64,000 nt of DNA from Datura wrightii. Taxonomy: Eukaryota; Streptophyta; Magnoliopsida; Solanales; Solanaceae. Both the position numbers and the translations under genes were made by a program. Under the pieces are notes generated by a model. It saw only the letters and a list, made by a program, of their open reading frames with translations, was not told where the DNA came from and searched no databases. Position 1 is the stretch's first letter. Every line of letters begins with the position of its first letter. Positions 33,282 through 43,094 of this stretch are shown here, piece by piece. The stretch is from assembly GCA_035772735.1 (NCBI GenBank), contig JASDFA010000019.1, positions 68,176,001-68,240,000 on the forward strand. Direction: 5' to 3'.

Positions 33282-34107
33282 TAGTTAATAAACAGCAGGC
33301 CGCCGTGACTAGGCACACGTTCCTGCCTATCAGTGTAGAAAGGTTTGATCTAGTCCTTATCAGCTCTTAAGATTCTGTTATCTTCTGCTCACAGTCTTGT
33401 TAGTTATGTTATCTGTATTCAGTTGCATTATTTCAGTTGCTTTGCATACTCGGAACCTGTGGTACTGACACCCAGTGGGGCGCTGCATTACTTGCCTACA
33501 GGTACTCATAGACGAGGAGGCGATCCCTCGTGATCCTAGCCAGCGCAGAGTCATCAGCTCCTGTCATCTGGAGCCATATATTTCAGAGGTTTGCATCATT
33601 TCCTTTGGTTGTACAGTACGGGTAGGTCAGGGCCCTGTCCCGACCATCTTATCAGTATTCTTAGGGGCTTGCAGTCTGTATATATTTCCCTGTGGTCAGT
33701 TGAGCCGGTCGTGTGAGGCCGTGCAGTTTGTTATACCTGTTTAGCATTTCAGTTTATGTTGGCCGTGTGAGGCCTTAGTTTGATAGTAGTGGTGACCTTG
33801 CCAGACACGTAGTTATTCAGCATTTTATTGTTGAGTTACAGATAACTAGACAACATGGTGGCCTTGTCGGCCCACATAGGTTTCCCCCTTGTAAGTATGT
33901 TTCTGGTTAGCTGAAGTTTCATACAGGTGGCTATAGGCCTAGTCGGCCGGAGGTTGTATTTACAGCCGTCATATAGCCCATTTATTTCATGAATCTGAGT
34001 TAGAGCCAGTCAGGCACCAGATGTGCTTAGGCTCACTAGCTAGCAGTCTAGATCATACTAGGGCACCAGGTGCCAGTCATACCCCCCAAGGTGGGGCGTG
34101 ACACACT

Positions 34108-34119
34108 TGGTATCAGAGC
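34108..34119 (+). other. E6 primer-binding site
   Basis: TGGTATCAGAGC exactly, four bases after the LTR end. Confidence 0.92.
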
Positions 34120-34319
34120 AGGTCGTGTCCCAGGGAGTCTGCAAGCCGTGCTAAGTAGAGTCTTGACTATGGATATGTTGTGCACCACATACTATAGGTA
34201 GGAGGCTGCAAGGCATGATAGGATGGTTACTCTTCTTTCTTACTCAGTCGTGCTATAGAACGGTACATTATAGGGTTGGGTCCCTAAAACTTATCATATT
34301 CTTTGTCTACAGATAAGAA

Positions 34320-34490
34320 TGGCAGACCAGCGTCGCCCTGCCACCGGCAGAAGATTAGACACAGCAGCAGGAGAAGGCACCAGCAGGATGCCTCAGTTCC
34401 ATTCAGAGTCAGCCCGATCTGAGGGCGATATAAAGGTTTCATCAGGCCGAGTACTTCACCATGGGGTGCGCCAGTTCTATTTGTGAGGAA
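34320..34490 (+). pseudogene. E6 gag start joined to RT by a deletion
   Basis: ATG at 34320 opens MADQRRPATGRRLDTAAGEG and continues to SEGDIK. The codons then switch, within GATATAAAGGTTTCATCA (about 34430-34447), to the RT entry sequence that in E8 lies some 2 kb further on. The frame entered is not the RT frame and meets TGA at about 34485, so no Gag-RT fusion is made. About 2 kb (rest of gag, knuckles, protease, RT entry) is gone. Confidence 0.88.
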
Positions 34491-35709
34491 GAAAGATGGC
34501 TCACTCCGTATGTGTATAGATTATTGGTAGTTGAATAAAGTTGCAGTGAAAAACAAGTACCCACTTCCTATAATAGATGATTTATTTGATCAGTTACAGG
34601 GAGCCAGATACTTCTCTAAGATTGACTTGCGGTCCGGATATCATCAGGTTCGGGTACGTGAAAGAGATATTCCTAAAACGGAGTTCAAGACCCGATATGG
34701 ACACTTTGAATTTCTAGTTAAGTCCTTCGGGTTGACGAATGCCCCAGCAGTATTCATGGACCTGATGAATAGTATTTTCAAACCATACCTAGACCTGTTC
34801 GTGATAGTGTTTATTGATGATATTCTGGTGTATTCTCGCTCTGAAGTAGATCACCGGACTCATTTACGGACAGTACTCCAGATCCTCAGGGACCGCCAAT
34901 TATATGCTAAGTTTTCGAAGTGTGAATTCTGGCTTAACTCAGTAGCCTTCCTAGGGCACATTGTGTCGGATGCTGGTATACAGGTTGACAAACAGAAAAT
35001 AGAAGCAGTCAAATCATGGCCTAGGCCTACCACTCCGACTGAGGTCTGTAGTTTTCTGGGATTAGCAGGATATTACAGGAGATTTACTGAGGGATTCTCC
35101 ACTATAGCGGCACCTCTGACCAAACTGACACAGAAAGCAGCGAAGTTTCAGTGGACAGAGGCATGCGAGCAGAGCTTCCAGGAGATAAAAGACAAATTAA
35201 CCTCTGCCCCAGTGTTAGCATTGCCGGAAGGTACAGAAGGTTATTCAGTGTATTGCGATGCATCAGGCATTGGGTTAGGTTGTGTGTTGATGCAGCATGG
35301 TAAAGTGATTGCATATGCTTCCAGACAGCTGAGGAAACACGAAAAGAATTACCCTACCCACGACCTGGAGTTAGCCGCAGTGATCCACGCCTTGAAAATG
35401 TGGAGACATTACCTGTATGGCGTCCATGTTGATATTTTTACAGATCACAAGAGCCTACAGTATATCTTCACTCAGAGGGAGTTGAATCTGCGACAACGTC
35501 GCTGGTTGGAACTGTTAAAGGATTATGACATGAATATTTTGTACCACCTGGGGAAAGCCAATGTTGTAGCAGATGCTCTCAGTCGTAAGTCCATGGGGAG
35601 TTTGGCGTATTTGCAGCCCAAGCAGTGGGAATTGGTCAGAGAGATACATCAGTTAGCTAGCCTAGTCGTTCGTGTAGCAGAAACAGAGGACGGTAAAGCG
35701 GTAATTTAG
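34448..35709 (+). pseudogene. E6 reverse transcriptase and RNase H
   Basis: RT starts in the palm region ([13 protein letters not shown]). A TAG at 34528 stands for the glutamine of the Y-W/R-Q-LNK motif, and the frame is then open to 35709 (392 codons). RT catalytic motifs [10 protein letters not shown] and FIDDILVYS are intact. RNase H has all four acidic positions ([31 protein letters not shown]). It ends at a TAG (35707) where the E8 copy has glutamine. Enzyme core preserved, but the N-terminal fingers are missing. Confidence 0.9.
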
Positions 35710-37157
35710 AACACCGTCGTGTCATCATTAGTTGTGGAAGTGAAAGAACGGCAATATGAGGATCCTGACCTGATCCAGCTCAAAACAGAATCCAGCAGGG
35801 TAAAGCGCCAGATTTTCAGATAACTGAGGATGGGGTGCTATGATGTAAAGACCGTCTGTGTGTTCCAGATGTTTCAAGCCTCCGCCAACAGATTATAAAC
35901 GAGGTACATTACGCCCGCTATTCTCTCCACCCTGGCGCGACAAAAATGTACCATGATATCAAAGAAAACTACTGGTGGCCAGGTATGAAAGAGAAATTGC
36001 TAAATTTGTAGCCCAGTGTACTAACTGCCAACAGGTGAAAACAGAACATCAGAAACCAGGCGGGTTGACTCAGGACATAGTTGTGCCTCTCTGGAAATGG
36101 GAAGCAGTAAATATGGATTTTGTGGTAGGATTACCCCGTACTAGACACAGACATGATTCTATATGGATGATAGTTGATAGACTGACAAAATCAACTCATT
36201 TCCTGCCAGTGAGAACTACTTTCTCGGCTGAAGATTATGCCGAGTTGTATATTCGAGAAATAGTTAGATTGCACGGAGTACCAGTATCCATTATTTCGGA
36301 CAGAGGAGCACAGTTTACGGCTAGATTTTGGCAGTCGTTTCAGAGAGGTCTGGGAACGCAGATTAATTTGAGCACAGCATTCCAACCTCAGACAGATGGA
36401 CAGGCTGAGCGCACTATTCAGACGCTCGAGGACATGCTACGAGCGTGTGTGCTAGATTTTGGAGGTAGCTGGGATGAGCATTTGCCCCTAATCGAGTTTT
36501 CTTATAATAATATCTATCGCTCAGCTATTCAGATGGCACCCTTCGAGGTATTATACGAGCGGAAGTGCAGATCTCCGGTTGGCTGGTTTGAAGTAGGGGA
36601 ATCGGCGTTAATTGGGCCACACATTATTCAGCAGTCAGAGGAAAAGATAAAGCTTATTAGAGAACGCTTACTGACTGCACAGAGCCACCAGAAATCATAT
36701 GCAGATGTGCGGCGTAGAGACCTAGAGTTTGATGTAAATGACTGGGTATTTTTGAAAGTATCCCTAATGAAAGGGGTGATGAGATTCGGCAAGAAAGGTA
36801 AGCTCAGTCCGAGATTTATTGGGCCTTATCAGATTCGTCGACGGATAGGCCGAGTGGCATATGAGTTGAACTTGCCTCCAGAATTAGAATCCGTTCATCC
36901 AGTCTTTCATGTATCCATGCTGAGGAAATGCATAAGAGACGCGTCCAGGGCAGTCCCAGTCCAGGATATCCAGGTTACAGAAGAGCTGACCTATGAAGAG
37001 GTTCTAGTGGCTATCCTAGACAGACAGATTCGCAAATTAAGAACTAAAGATATTGCATCTGTCAAATAATTATGGCGTAACAGAAATCTAGAGGAGTTGA
37101 CGTGGGAGGAGGAGGAAGATATGAAAACTAGATATCCTCACTTATTCCAGGCCTAGT
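35710..37157 (+). pseudogene. E6 integrase and chromodomain tail
   Basis: Linker and zinc-finger histidines ([10 protein letters not shown]) are at about 35860-35990, with one-base losses near 35785 and 35990. From 35975 the frame is open to 37069 (364 codons): zinc-finger cysteines CTNCQQVK, core VDRLTKSTHF, SDRGAQF and DGQAERT (all three DDE residues present), [43 protein letters not shown] (37067) cuts the last 30 residues of the chromodomain-like tail. This is the best integrase core in the window. Confidence 0.9.
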
Positions 37158-37410
37158 CAGGCGACAGGTGTGTCCGTATTATTATTTATGCAGTACCTTA
37201 TAGTTGTGTATGTATAAATGAGAAAGATTGATGTTTAGCTATCGAACCTTAAAGTATTGTGTGCAGTACCTGTATTGGACTTTTCTGCGTTTCAGGTTTT
37301 CGGGATAGTCCATATTACAGGGGAAACTCTGCCGAAATTTTTTAGAAACAAGTTGAGTAAGTTGAGAAGTCCTCTAGATAGAAGGTTACATTCGAGGACG
37401 AATGTTCTTA

Positions 37411-37422
37411 AGAGGGGGAGAA
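37411..37422 (+). other. E6 polypurine tract
   Basis: AGAGGGGGAGAA, adjoining the 3' LTR. Confidence 0.85.
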
Positions 37423-37539
37423 TTTTACACCCCGTAGGATTCCCAGCACCTAGATGGCCTATTCGCGCGTTGGTTAAGCATATTTGAAAGCCAGACGTGC
37501 TAGAGAAAGGCCCGAGAAAGGATCGGACGAGTAGCCTAT

Positions 37540-37636
37540 CGAACCATCGCGGAAGGAGCCTGGGCAGAGCCCCTCCGCGATGGCAGCGTGTCACGGAGGC
37601 GGGGCCACCGTGTTGGCTCCGGGACACATTGGGCTT
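37540..37636 (+). promoter_or_regulatory. CG-rich inverted-repeat module upstream of the TATA box in E6 3' LTR
   Basis: CCATCGCGGA (37544-37553) is repeated inverted as TCCGCGATGG (37574-37583). GTGTCACGGAG (37588-37598) is mirrored by CTCCGGGACAC (37617-37627) with one mismatch. It contains CCTCCGCGATGGCAGCGTG (37572-37590), a 19-bp word also found in the unrelated LTRs of E9 and E10. TATA box 14 bp downstream. Confidence 0.65.
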
Positions 37637-37649
37637 GTCCAGGCCCAAG

Positions 37650-37658
37650 TATATAAAG
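37650..37658 (+). promoter_or_regulatory. E6 3' LTR TATA box
   Basis: TATATAAAG, same position and context as in the 5' LTR. Confidence 0.72.
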
Positions 37659-40000
37659 CCCCACTTCAGTTTTAAATCAGTTCATCCCTTATAATTTCCA
37701 AAGAAAACGCAACAAACATAGAGAGACAAAGAGGATTAATATATTATCATCCGATTCAAACGTAGTCCAAATCTAAATTAACTCCAGATACCGAGGAATT
37801 TAGCAGCAGGGAGCATTCCTACAGATTTTGTTTCGCGAAATACGGCCGACGAATCATCGAGCAACGGACTAAGGTAAGTGGAATTGCTCCAAACTAGTGT
37901 CTATGTGTTCCTAGCTGTGAAGTGAATACTTCTCCCTTCTGGACTTTTGAAAAATAGCAAGTTTTCGACCGTCTTTCAATAAGCCTAAGTTTAGGCTATA
38001 ATTATATCGAAAGTGATGTTTTATTTCATAATAGTGTTGTATTTAGTACTAATTGACGTATATATGAATGCAGTTGGGAGAAATAGCTGGAGTACTGGCC
38101 GAGCCTCGTCCAACAATCAGATAACTCGAGGTTAAAGTATGTGAAGTTGTTCTTCGGCAGGTTAGTAAGTCTTAGCTGGGTAAATCATAGTAAACTCCGT
38201 ATTTGAAACTCTGGGAGTTGAATGTTGAGAATTAAGTAAGTCTAATAGATTCTGAGTTGTGTTGTCGTATCGTATTCGGTCCAAAAGATAGTAAAGCATG
38301 CGCCAAAGGGCGAGTTAGCATTCCAGATTCAGTATAGCTTATTGTATGATTAGCAAGCATGTTGTAGAATAAAAAGAGATAGATTTTCAGAATAAAAGCT
38401 AATAAAGTAAAATCAGATAGACAGACAGTTTTATGGCTACAGATTAGCCATTCAGACGGATGTATCCCGGCTACAAATTAGCCAAATAGTTAAATAAAGA
38501 TTTCAGAATCAGTATAATCAGTAAGGAATCAGTATAATACAGAAAGAGATCAGAATAAAAAATCAAACTTTCAGATAGTCTTTTTCGGTTATACATGCTT
38601 GTTATTTGTATGTGCTATTTGTTTGTTGAGACTTGATGTGGCGCGAGGGCACCTTATTGAGCGTCCTCGCCGCCCCTAGGTTGGTAATCGTGTCGCCCAC
38701 TGAGCGGGTGGGTTTACGTCACTCCAAGGAGTGGCATGCCGTCCCTAGTTTGGACGAAGATGGGATGAAGCTTTCCCCATATCAGGCTAATCAGCATTAC
38801 AGTACAGATAGCCCTATTGTGCGCAAGCGCCCAAGGAACAGATACAGATCCTATTACAGGTGCAGCTCCGGTTTCAAATAGCCCTGTGGAGAGTTCTAGG
38901 GAACCAGAGCCTATCTGTTACTGTCTACACAGGAGTCCTCTGGACTCAGACACGGTTATTTATATCGGAGGCTATGGCCCGAGCCGAAGACCCAGGGGGC
39001 CGGTAGAGGAGCTCCGAGTGAGCAGATGAGTGGAGTGACTTATTTTTGGTTGGTTTGGACCCGGGTAGGGGTATATAGATTGTTTGCTTGCTTGGCGCCA
39101 TCCGGCTTATGGGGGTTGGTATTGGCTATTGCTTGCTAAATGTATATGTATTTATGTGCTTTATATATATACATATACTACTTAATAAATAGCAGGCCGC
39201 CGTGACTACACACACGTTCCTGCCTATCAGTGCAGAAAGGTTTGATCTAGTCCTTATCAGCTTTTCAGATTCAGTTATCTTCTGCTCACAGTCTTGTTAG
39301 TTATGTTATCTGTATTCAGTTGCATTATTTCAGTTGCTTTGCATACTCGGTACCTGTGGTACTGACGCCCAGTGGGGCGCTGCATTACTTGCCTGCAGGT
39401 ACTCATAGACGAGGAGGCGATCCCTCGTGATCCTAGCCAGTGCAGAGTCATCAGCTCCTCTCATCCGGAGCTTGATATTTCAGAGGTTTACATCATTTCC
39501 TTTGGTTGTATAGTACGGGCAGGTCGGGGCCCTGTCCCGTCCATCTTATCAGTATTCTTAGGGGCTTGCAGTCTGTATATATTTCCCTGTGGTCAGTTGA
39601 GCCGGTCGTGTAAGGCCGTGCAGTTTGTTATAGCTGTTTAGCATTTTAGTTTATGTTGTCCGTGTGAGGCCTTAGTTTGATAGTAGTGGTGAACTTGCCG
39701 GTCACGTAGTTGTTCAGCATTTTATTGTTGAGTTACAGATAACTAGACAGCATGGTGGCCTTGTCGGCCCGCATAGGTTTCCCCCTTGTAAGTATGTTTC
39801 TGGTTAGCTGAAGTTTCATACAGGTGGCTATAGGCCTAGTCAGCCGGAGGCTGTATTTACAGCCGTGATATAGCCCGTTGATTTCATGAATCTGAGTTAG
39901 AGCCAGCCAGGCACCAGATGTGCTTAGGCTCACTAGCTAGCAGTCTAGATCCTACTAGGGCACCAGGTGCCAGTCATACCCCCCAAGGCGGGGCGTGACA

Positions 40001-40005
40001 GGAAA
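40001..40005 (+). other. E6 target-site duplication, right
   Basis: GGAAA directly after the LTR end, identical to 31465-31469. Confidence 0.93.
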
Positions 40006-40360
40006 GAACCTCCCAAGTGGTGTAGAACCTGCTGGCTCATTCTGAAGCCACTCCTTGGCTTCACCAATCAATGAGAACGAAAACAATGTGAGCTTAATAT
40101 ACTAATCTGACACATTCTAATAGTGAAAGTTCTCAGTTAGCTCCACAAATGTCATCAGATGTCTGTGAAGTTCCTCGTGCGACTTGCCCTAATATTGGCA
40201 AGTATTTGGACTAACCGCACAGTCCCTTCTTCAACTCAAAGTTTCTAGTAATGACCGGCTTGATGATTGCTTTGGAAGCGCTCTCCATGTTCGGCCTAGC
40301 AAAGTTAAGCATTGGAACCCTCTCCTGGTTGTTGCCCTGTGCTTGCTCGTTATTCTCCAT
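40001..40360 (-). pseudogene. E7 gag N-terminal part
   Basis: Start MENNEQAQGNNQ at 40360, followed by NFARPNMESASKAIIKP and a stop at about 40211. Readable remnants continue (GQVARGTSQT, LIDW-SQGVASE, FYTTWEVLS) down to the E6 insertion, after which the gag continues at 31469. Tandem stops show it is dead. The order (start near a tRNA-Asp-type PBS, capsid helices across the E6 site) fits Athila/Tat gag. Confidence 0.75.
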
Positions 40361-40548
40361 AGTTAACCTGCGAAAGATTCTCTCAATTTCTACATCAAAA
40401 GAAGCCAAAAGTGGTCCTTGACTTCTCATTATTGGCATACACTGAGCACACAACACCTATAAACTTCACAACCAAAAAAAAACAAAATATAAAATATAGA
40501 ATAGCGGAATAAAAATCCTAACCTACAAATGATTAATCAATCTTCAAC

Positions 40549-40566
40549 TCCCTGGCAACGGCGCCA
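40549..40566 (-). other. E7 primer-binding site (tRNA-Asp type)
   Basis: The complement reads TGGCGCCGTTGCCAGGGA, one base from the TGGCGCCGTTGCCGGGGA site known from Athila/Tat elements. It lies a few bases from the LTR edge. Confidence 0.88.
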
Positions 40567-41485
40567 AAAACTTGATGTCGCCCAAGCGCACACAAGCACA
40601 CATGGTCATCAAATAATATAGTACAGTGAAGTCTCAATCATTGATCCCTCAGAGACTTGTCAGATCAATCACTTAAGGTTAACATATTATTTCACTATTC
40701 TAAGAAATAAGGATAAAATTAGGGAATGGTTTGGAGATTCAAACTACTAAACTTGAAAAATAATTAACTAATGAACTAAAATTGTTGCAAACGGGTTTGT
40801 ACTTCAAATGATGATAAAAATCTAGGGAAATGATACTTTTGCTTCAGTATGAGTTTTCAAGACTTGATTAACTAGATTGATTCTTCCTAAGGTTTCTAGC
40901 TGCAAGTTACTATCCCATTTCTTGCCACTCTCTCAAGCATCCAAGAACTATTTGATGAACCCTAATGCCAAATCCCTATGGTCATAGGAGAAACATGTCA
41001 CAACGGTTATGGCTACTTGTATATCAACTAAACAAGGTTGAAGGGTATATCCCTATCCTCATCAACAAGTTCTAACCTTCTACCAATGGGACAAAGGGTC
41101 TTTAAATTCTTATTTTATATTTACTTTTTAACCCTTTTAATTCTCTCTCCTGAGTTCAACCAAAAGACAATAAATTTATCTGAAAGGTGATCAATCTAAT
41201 GAATAAGCAATTAACATAAGTAAACATAAACAACCTTTAATGAAGAATTAATACTATCATAATCAATCTATCAAACTTCAACCATAGCTATGGCCAAACC
41301 CTAGAATAGGAGTTTAGCCACTCATAGACAAGCAGAAAAACAAAGACATCATCATTCAAAAGCATAAAACGATAGAGAAAAGAAGAACCTAAGTTATGAA
41401 CTTGTCTCTTCTCCAAAGCTGTGTTACAACCTTACTACAATTAAACAAAATGATGTAAGATAGCTAAAAAATGACCTAGATATTA

Positions 41486-41493
41486 TATTTATA
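41486..41493 (-). promoter_or_regulatory. E7 LTR TATA box
   Basis: The complement reads TATAAATA, about 75 bp downstream in element sense of the last minisatellite unit. Confidence 0.55.
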
Positions 41494-41569
41494 AGCGAGG
41501 CCTCAAATGAAGCTTTTTCCCTTAAGTAATTGGCTTTAAAAATCAGAAAAATTCATCCAAGAAGGGGCC

Positions 41570-41940
41570 TAGCGCACCGCACCAGCTCGTACGCCAGGTT
41601 GGGCTTTGTTTTCTTTTGATGTTTGGCTCTGAGGGCTCCACGCTAACCAATGCACCAAGGATTTAGTCAAATTTCTGAGCATTTGGAACCCTTTGGCGCG
41701 CCACGCCATCCAAAGCACCAGAGTGTTAGAAAAAAATTCTAAGTCTAGGATGCTTCTGGCGCGCCACGCCATCCATCTCGCTAAGGTGTTGGTTAAATTT
41801 TCCTCTGAAGTTTGGGACCTGGCGCGCCATGCCACCCATAGTACCAACTTTTGTGTAGATCTCTATGGAGTTTAGGGGTTGGCGCACCATGTCAGCTATA
41901 GAACCAAGCCAATTTTCATGAACTCTTCTTTCTTCATATC
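41570..41940 (-). repeat. 60-63-bp minisatellite with TGGCGCGCCA core in E7 LTR
   Basis: Unit starts are at 41570, 41631, 41694, 41757, 41820 and 41880. The palindrome TGGCGCGCCA is exact in units 41694, 41757 and 41820 and decayed in the outer ones (TAGCGCACCG, GAGGGCTCCA, TGGCGCACCA). Each core is followed by an A/C-rich tail such as CGCCATCC and a variable AT-rich rest. The minus-strand ORF across it shows the repeat as recurring WMAWRA-type peptides, which is only a by-product. Confidence 0.85.
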
Positions 41941-43060
41941 TTGGGTCATGTTTGAGTCCTTTTTCCTTGGTTTCCTGCTTAGAATATATAAAAACATTTG
42001 TTTCCTCACAAAACATATATAAATATGAATTTATGCATTTCATATGGATTATGAACTCAAAACAAGAAAAATATGGGTAAAAATATGGGAATTGGGCATA
42101 AGAATATGCCCAACATCATAAGTCATTCCGTGGGGAGGGGCTTGAGCTGGGAAAGTGTTCGGACATTTGTTATATGGGTATAAAACTCACACGCAAGTGC
42201 ACGTGGTTGAACAAGTAGTAAAGTGGCTTAAGTAAGCCAAGTATCAATCCCATAGGGACTGGGATGAACTGCAATCTGCTCAAGTGTACTATATTTCGAT
42301 TCTAAAAATGCAGACAACAGTGTAACCAAGAGTTTGATATTTTGTTTTATAATTTTTATGCTAAAGCTAAAACAACTATCTAATTTGAGTCTGAACTATG
42401 AATGAGAGCATGCTGAGGTTAAATGAACATGTAATGAAATTAATTATCAACATAATTTGGTTAATCTTTTCCTCCGGTTGCTAGCCAAGAACATTTGCCA
42501 AGAGATTAAAACTCTCGTATTTAACCTCACTTAAGAATCATGAACCATCCACCTACATTTCTGTGATTAAATGCAATTCATGTTCTAGCCATACAAACCC
42601 GGTTCCTAAATTGACTAATACAACTTTCAGGTATATTTCTATCCTGAAAGTAAATCAATTCTCAATTTTCCCAAACCAAGTAAAGATCATATCCTATTAA
42701 TTCAAAACTTTCCAATTTCATGCTCTCTCGAGTGAAACCGGACTTTTTAGATGTACATTAACGTAGGCCACACATTAATGCAGCAAGAACAAGAATTAAT
42801 AGAACAACCATGGAAGAAAAGATGAAAAACCAAAGAATCAATGATCACATTTCATCACAATTGTTTATAACCTCAGCAAGAAGAGGAATTAGCCACTCAT
42901 TTGTGGATTAAACATCTTTAAATGAGTGTTAAACATACAAGCAATTGAATACAAGAAGAAGGAAAGAGAGAAAAACCCTGATAATTTCGTCCCCTCAACT
43001 GCCTATAACCCACTTTCTTTCTCCACCCAGTCAGTATATTGAAAAATGAACCTAAGTGTT

Positions 43061-43069
43061 CTATTTATA
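43061..43069 (-). promoter_or_regulatory. E9 LTR TATA box
   Basis: The complement reads TATAAATAG, just downstream in element sense of the CG-rich hairpins, as in E10. Confidence 0.65.
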
Positions 43070-43094
43070 CTAGTGGAAATTTTTCCCGGAATAA

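Larger units (their letters stand above)
31470..34103 (+). repeat. E6 5' LTR (family B)
   Basis: 2634 bp, TGTTACACCCCGTAAG to GGGGCGTGACA. A CG-rich dyad group at 31588-31668 precedes TATATAAAG at 31680-31688. A 62-bp TA repeat lies at 33219-33280. Relative to the 3' LTR it lacks about 18 bp of the CG-rich group. It contains two short ORFs also open in the other family B LTRs (32672-32938 and 33475-33744). Confidence 0.94.
31470..40000 (+). mobile_element. E6: complete-ended Ty3/gypsy chromovirus with internal deletion
   Basis: Two LTRs (31470-34103 and 37423-40000), PBS, polypurine tract and a 5-bp target duplication GGAAA on both sides, inserted in the gag of E7. The internal region is only about 3.3 kb against about 5.3 kb in the close relative E8. 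Most of gag, all of protease and the start of RT are missing. RT/RNase H and integrase frames are still long (392 and 364 aa). It is non-autonomous but has the ends needed for mobilisation. Confidence 0.95.
37423..40000 (+). repeat. E6 3' LTR (family B)
   Basis: 2578 bp. It begins TTTTACACCCCG where the 5' copy has TGTTACACCCCG, so its terminal TG has become TT. It ends GGGGCGTGACA. The full CG-rich group is at 37540-37636, TATATAAAG at 37650-37658 and the short TA run at 39162. Two LTR ORFs are at 38633-38881 and 39372-39641. Confidence 0.94.
30025..42115 (-). mobile_element. E7: Athila/Tat-type Ty3/gypsy element, minus strand, interrupted by E6 and E4
   Basis: 5' LTR 40573-42115, PBS 40549-40566, gag start at about 40360. 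Gag is split by E6 (31470-40000) and continues at 31469-30025 into protease, where E4 is inserted. The remainder is left of the window. The lineage call rests on the PBS sequence, the gag motifs (ETLALAWERYK, CPHQ) and the protease context (KLKDPGSFTI). Confidence 0.87.
40573..42115 (-). repeat. E7 5' LTR (Athila/Tat type)
   Basis: About 1.54 kb. The element-sense start is TGTTGGGCATATTC at 42115 and the end is CATCA near 40573. It starts with a hairpin (42092-42113). A six-unit minisatellite lies at 41570-41940, upstream in element sense of a TATAAATA at 41486-41493. The exact inner edge could be 40573 or 40576. Confidence 0.82.

Noticed and set aside
34531..35709. 392-codon open frame as a functional host gene
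   Set aside because: It is the RT/RNase H part of retrotransposon E6, bounded by TAG stops that replace glutamine codons and lacking the RT N-terminus.
41569..41847. Repeat protein with recurring WMAWRA-type units
   Set aside because: By-product of the 60-63-bp minisatellite in the E7 LTR; different frames and lengths on each strand.
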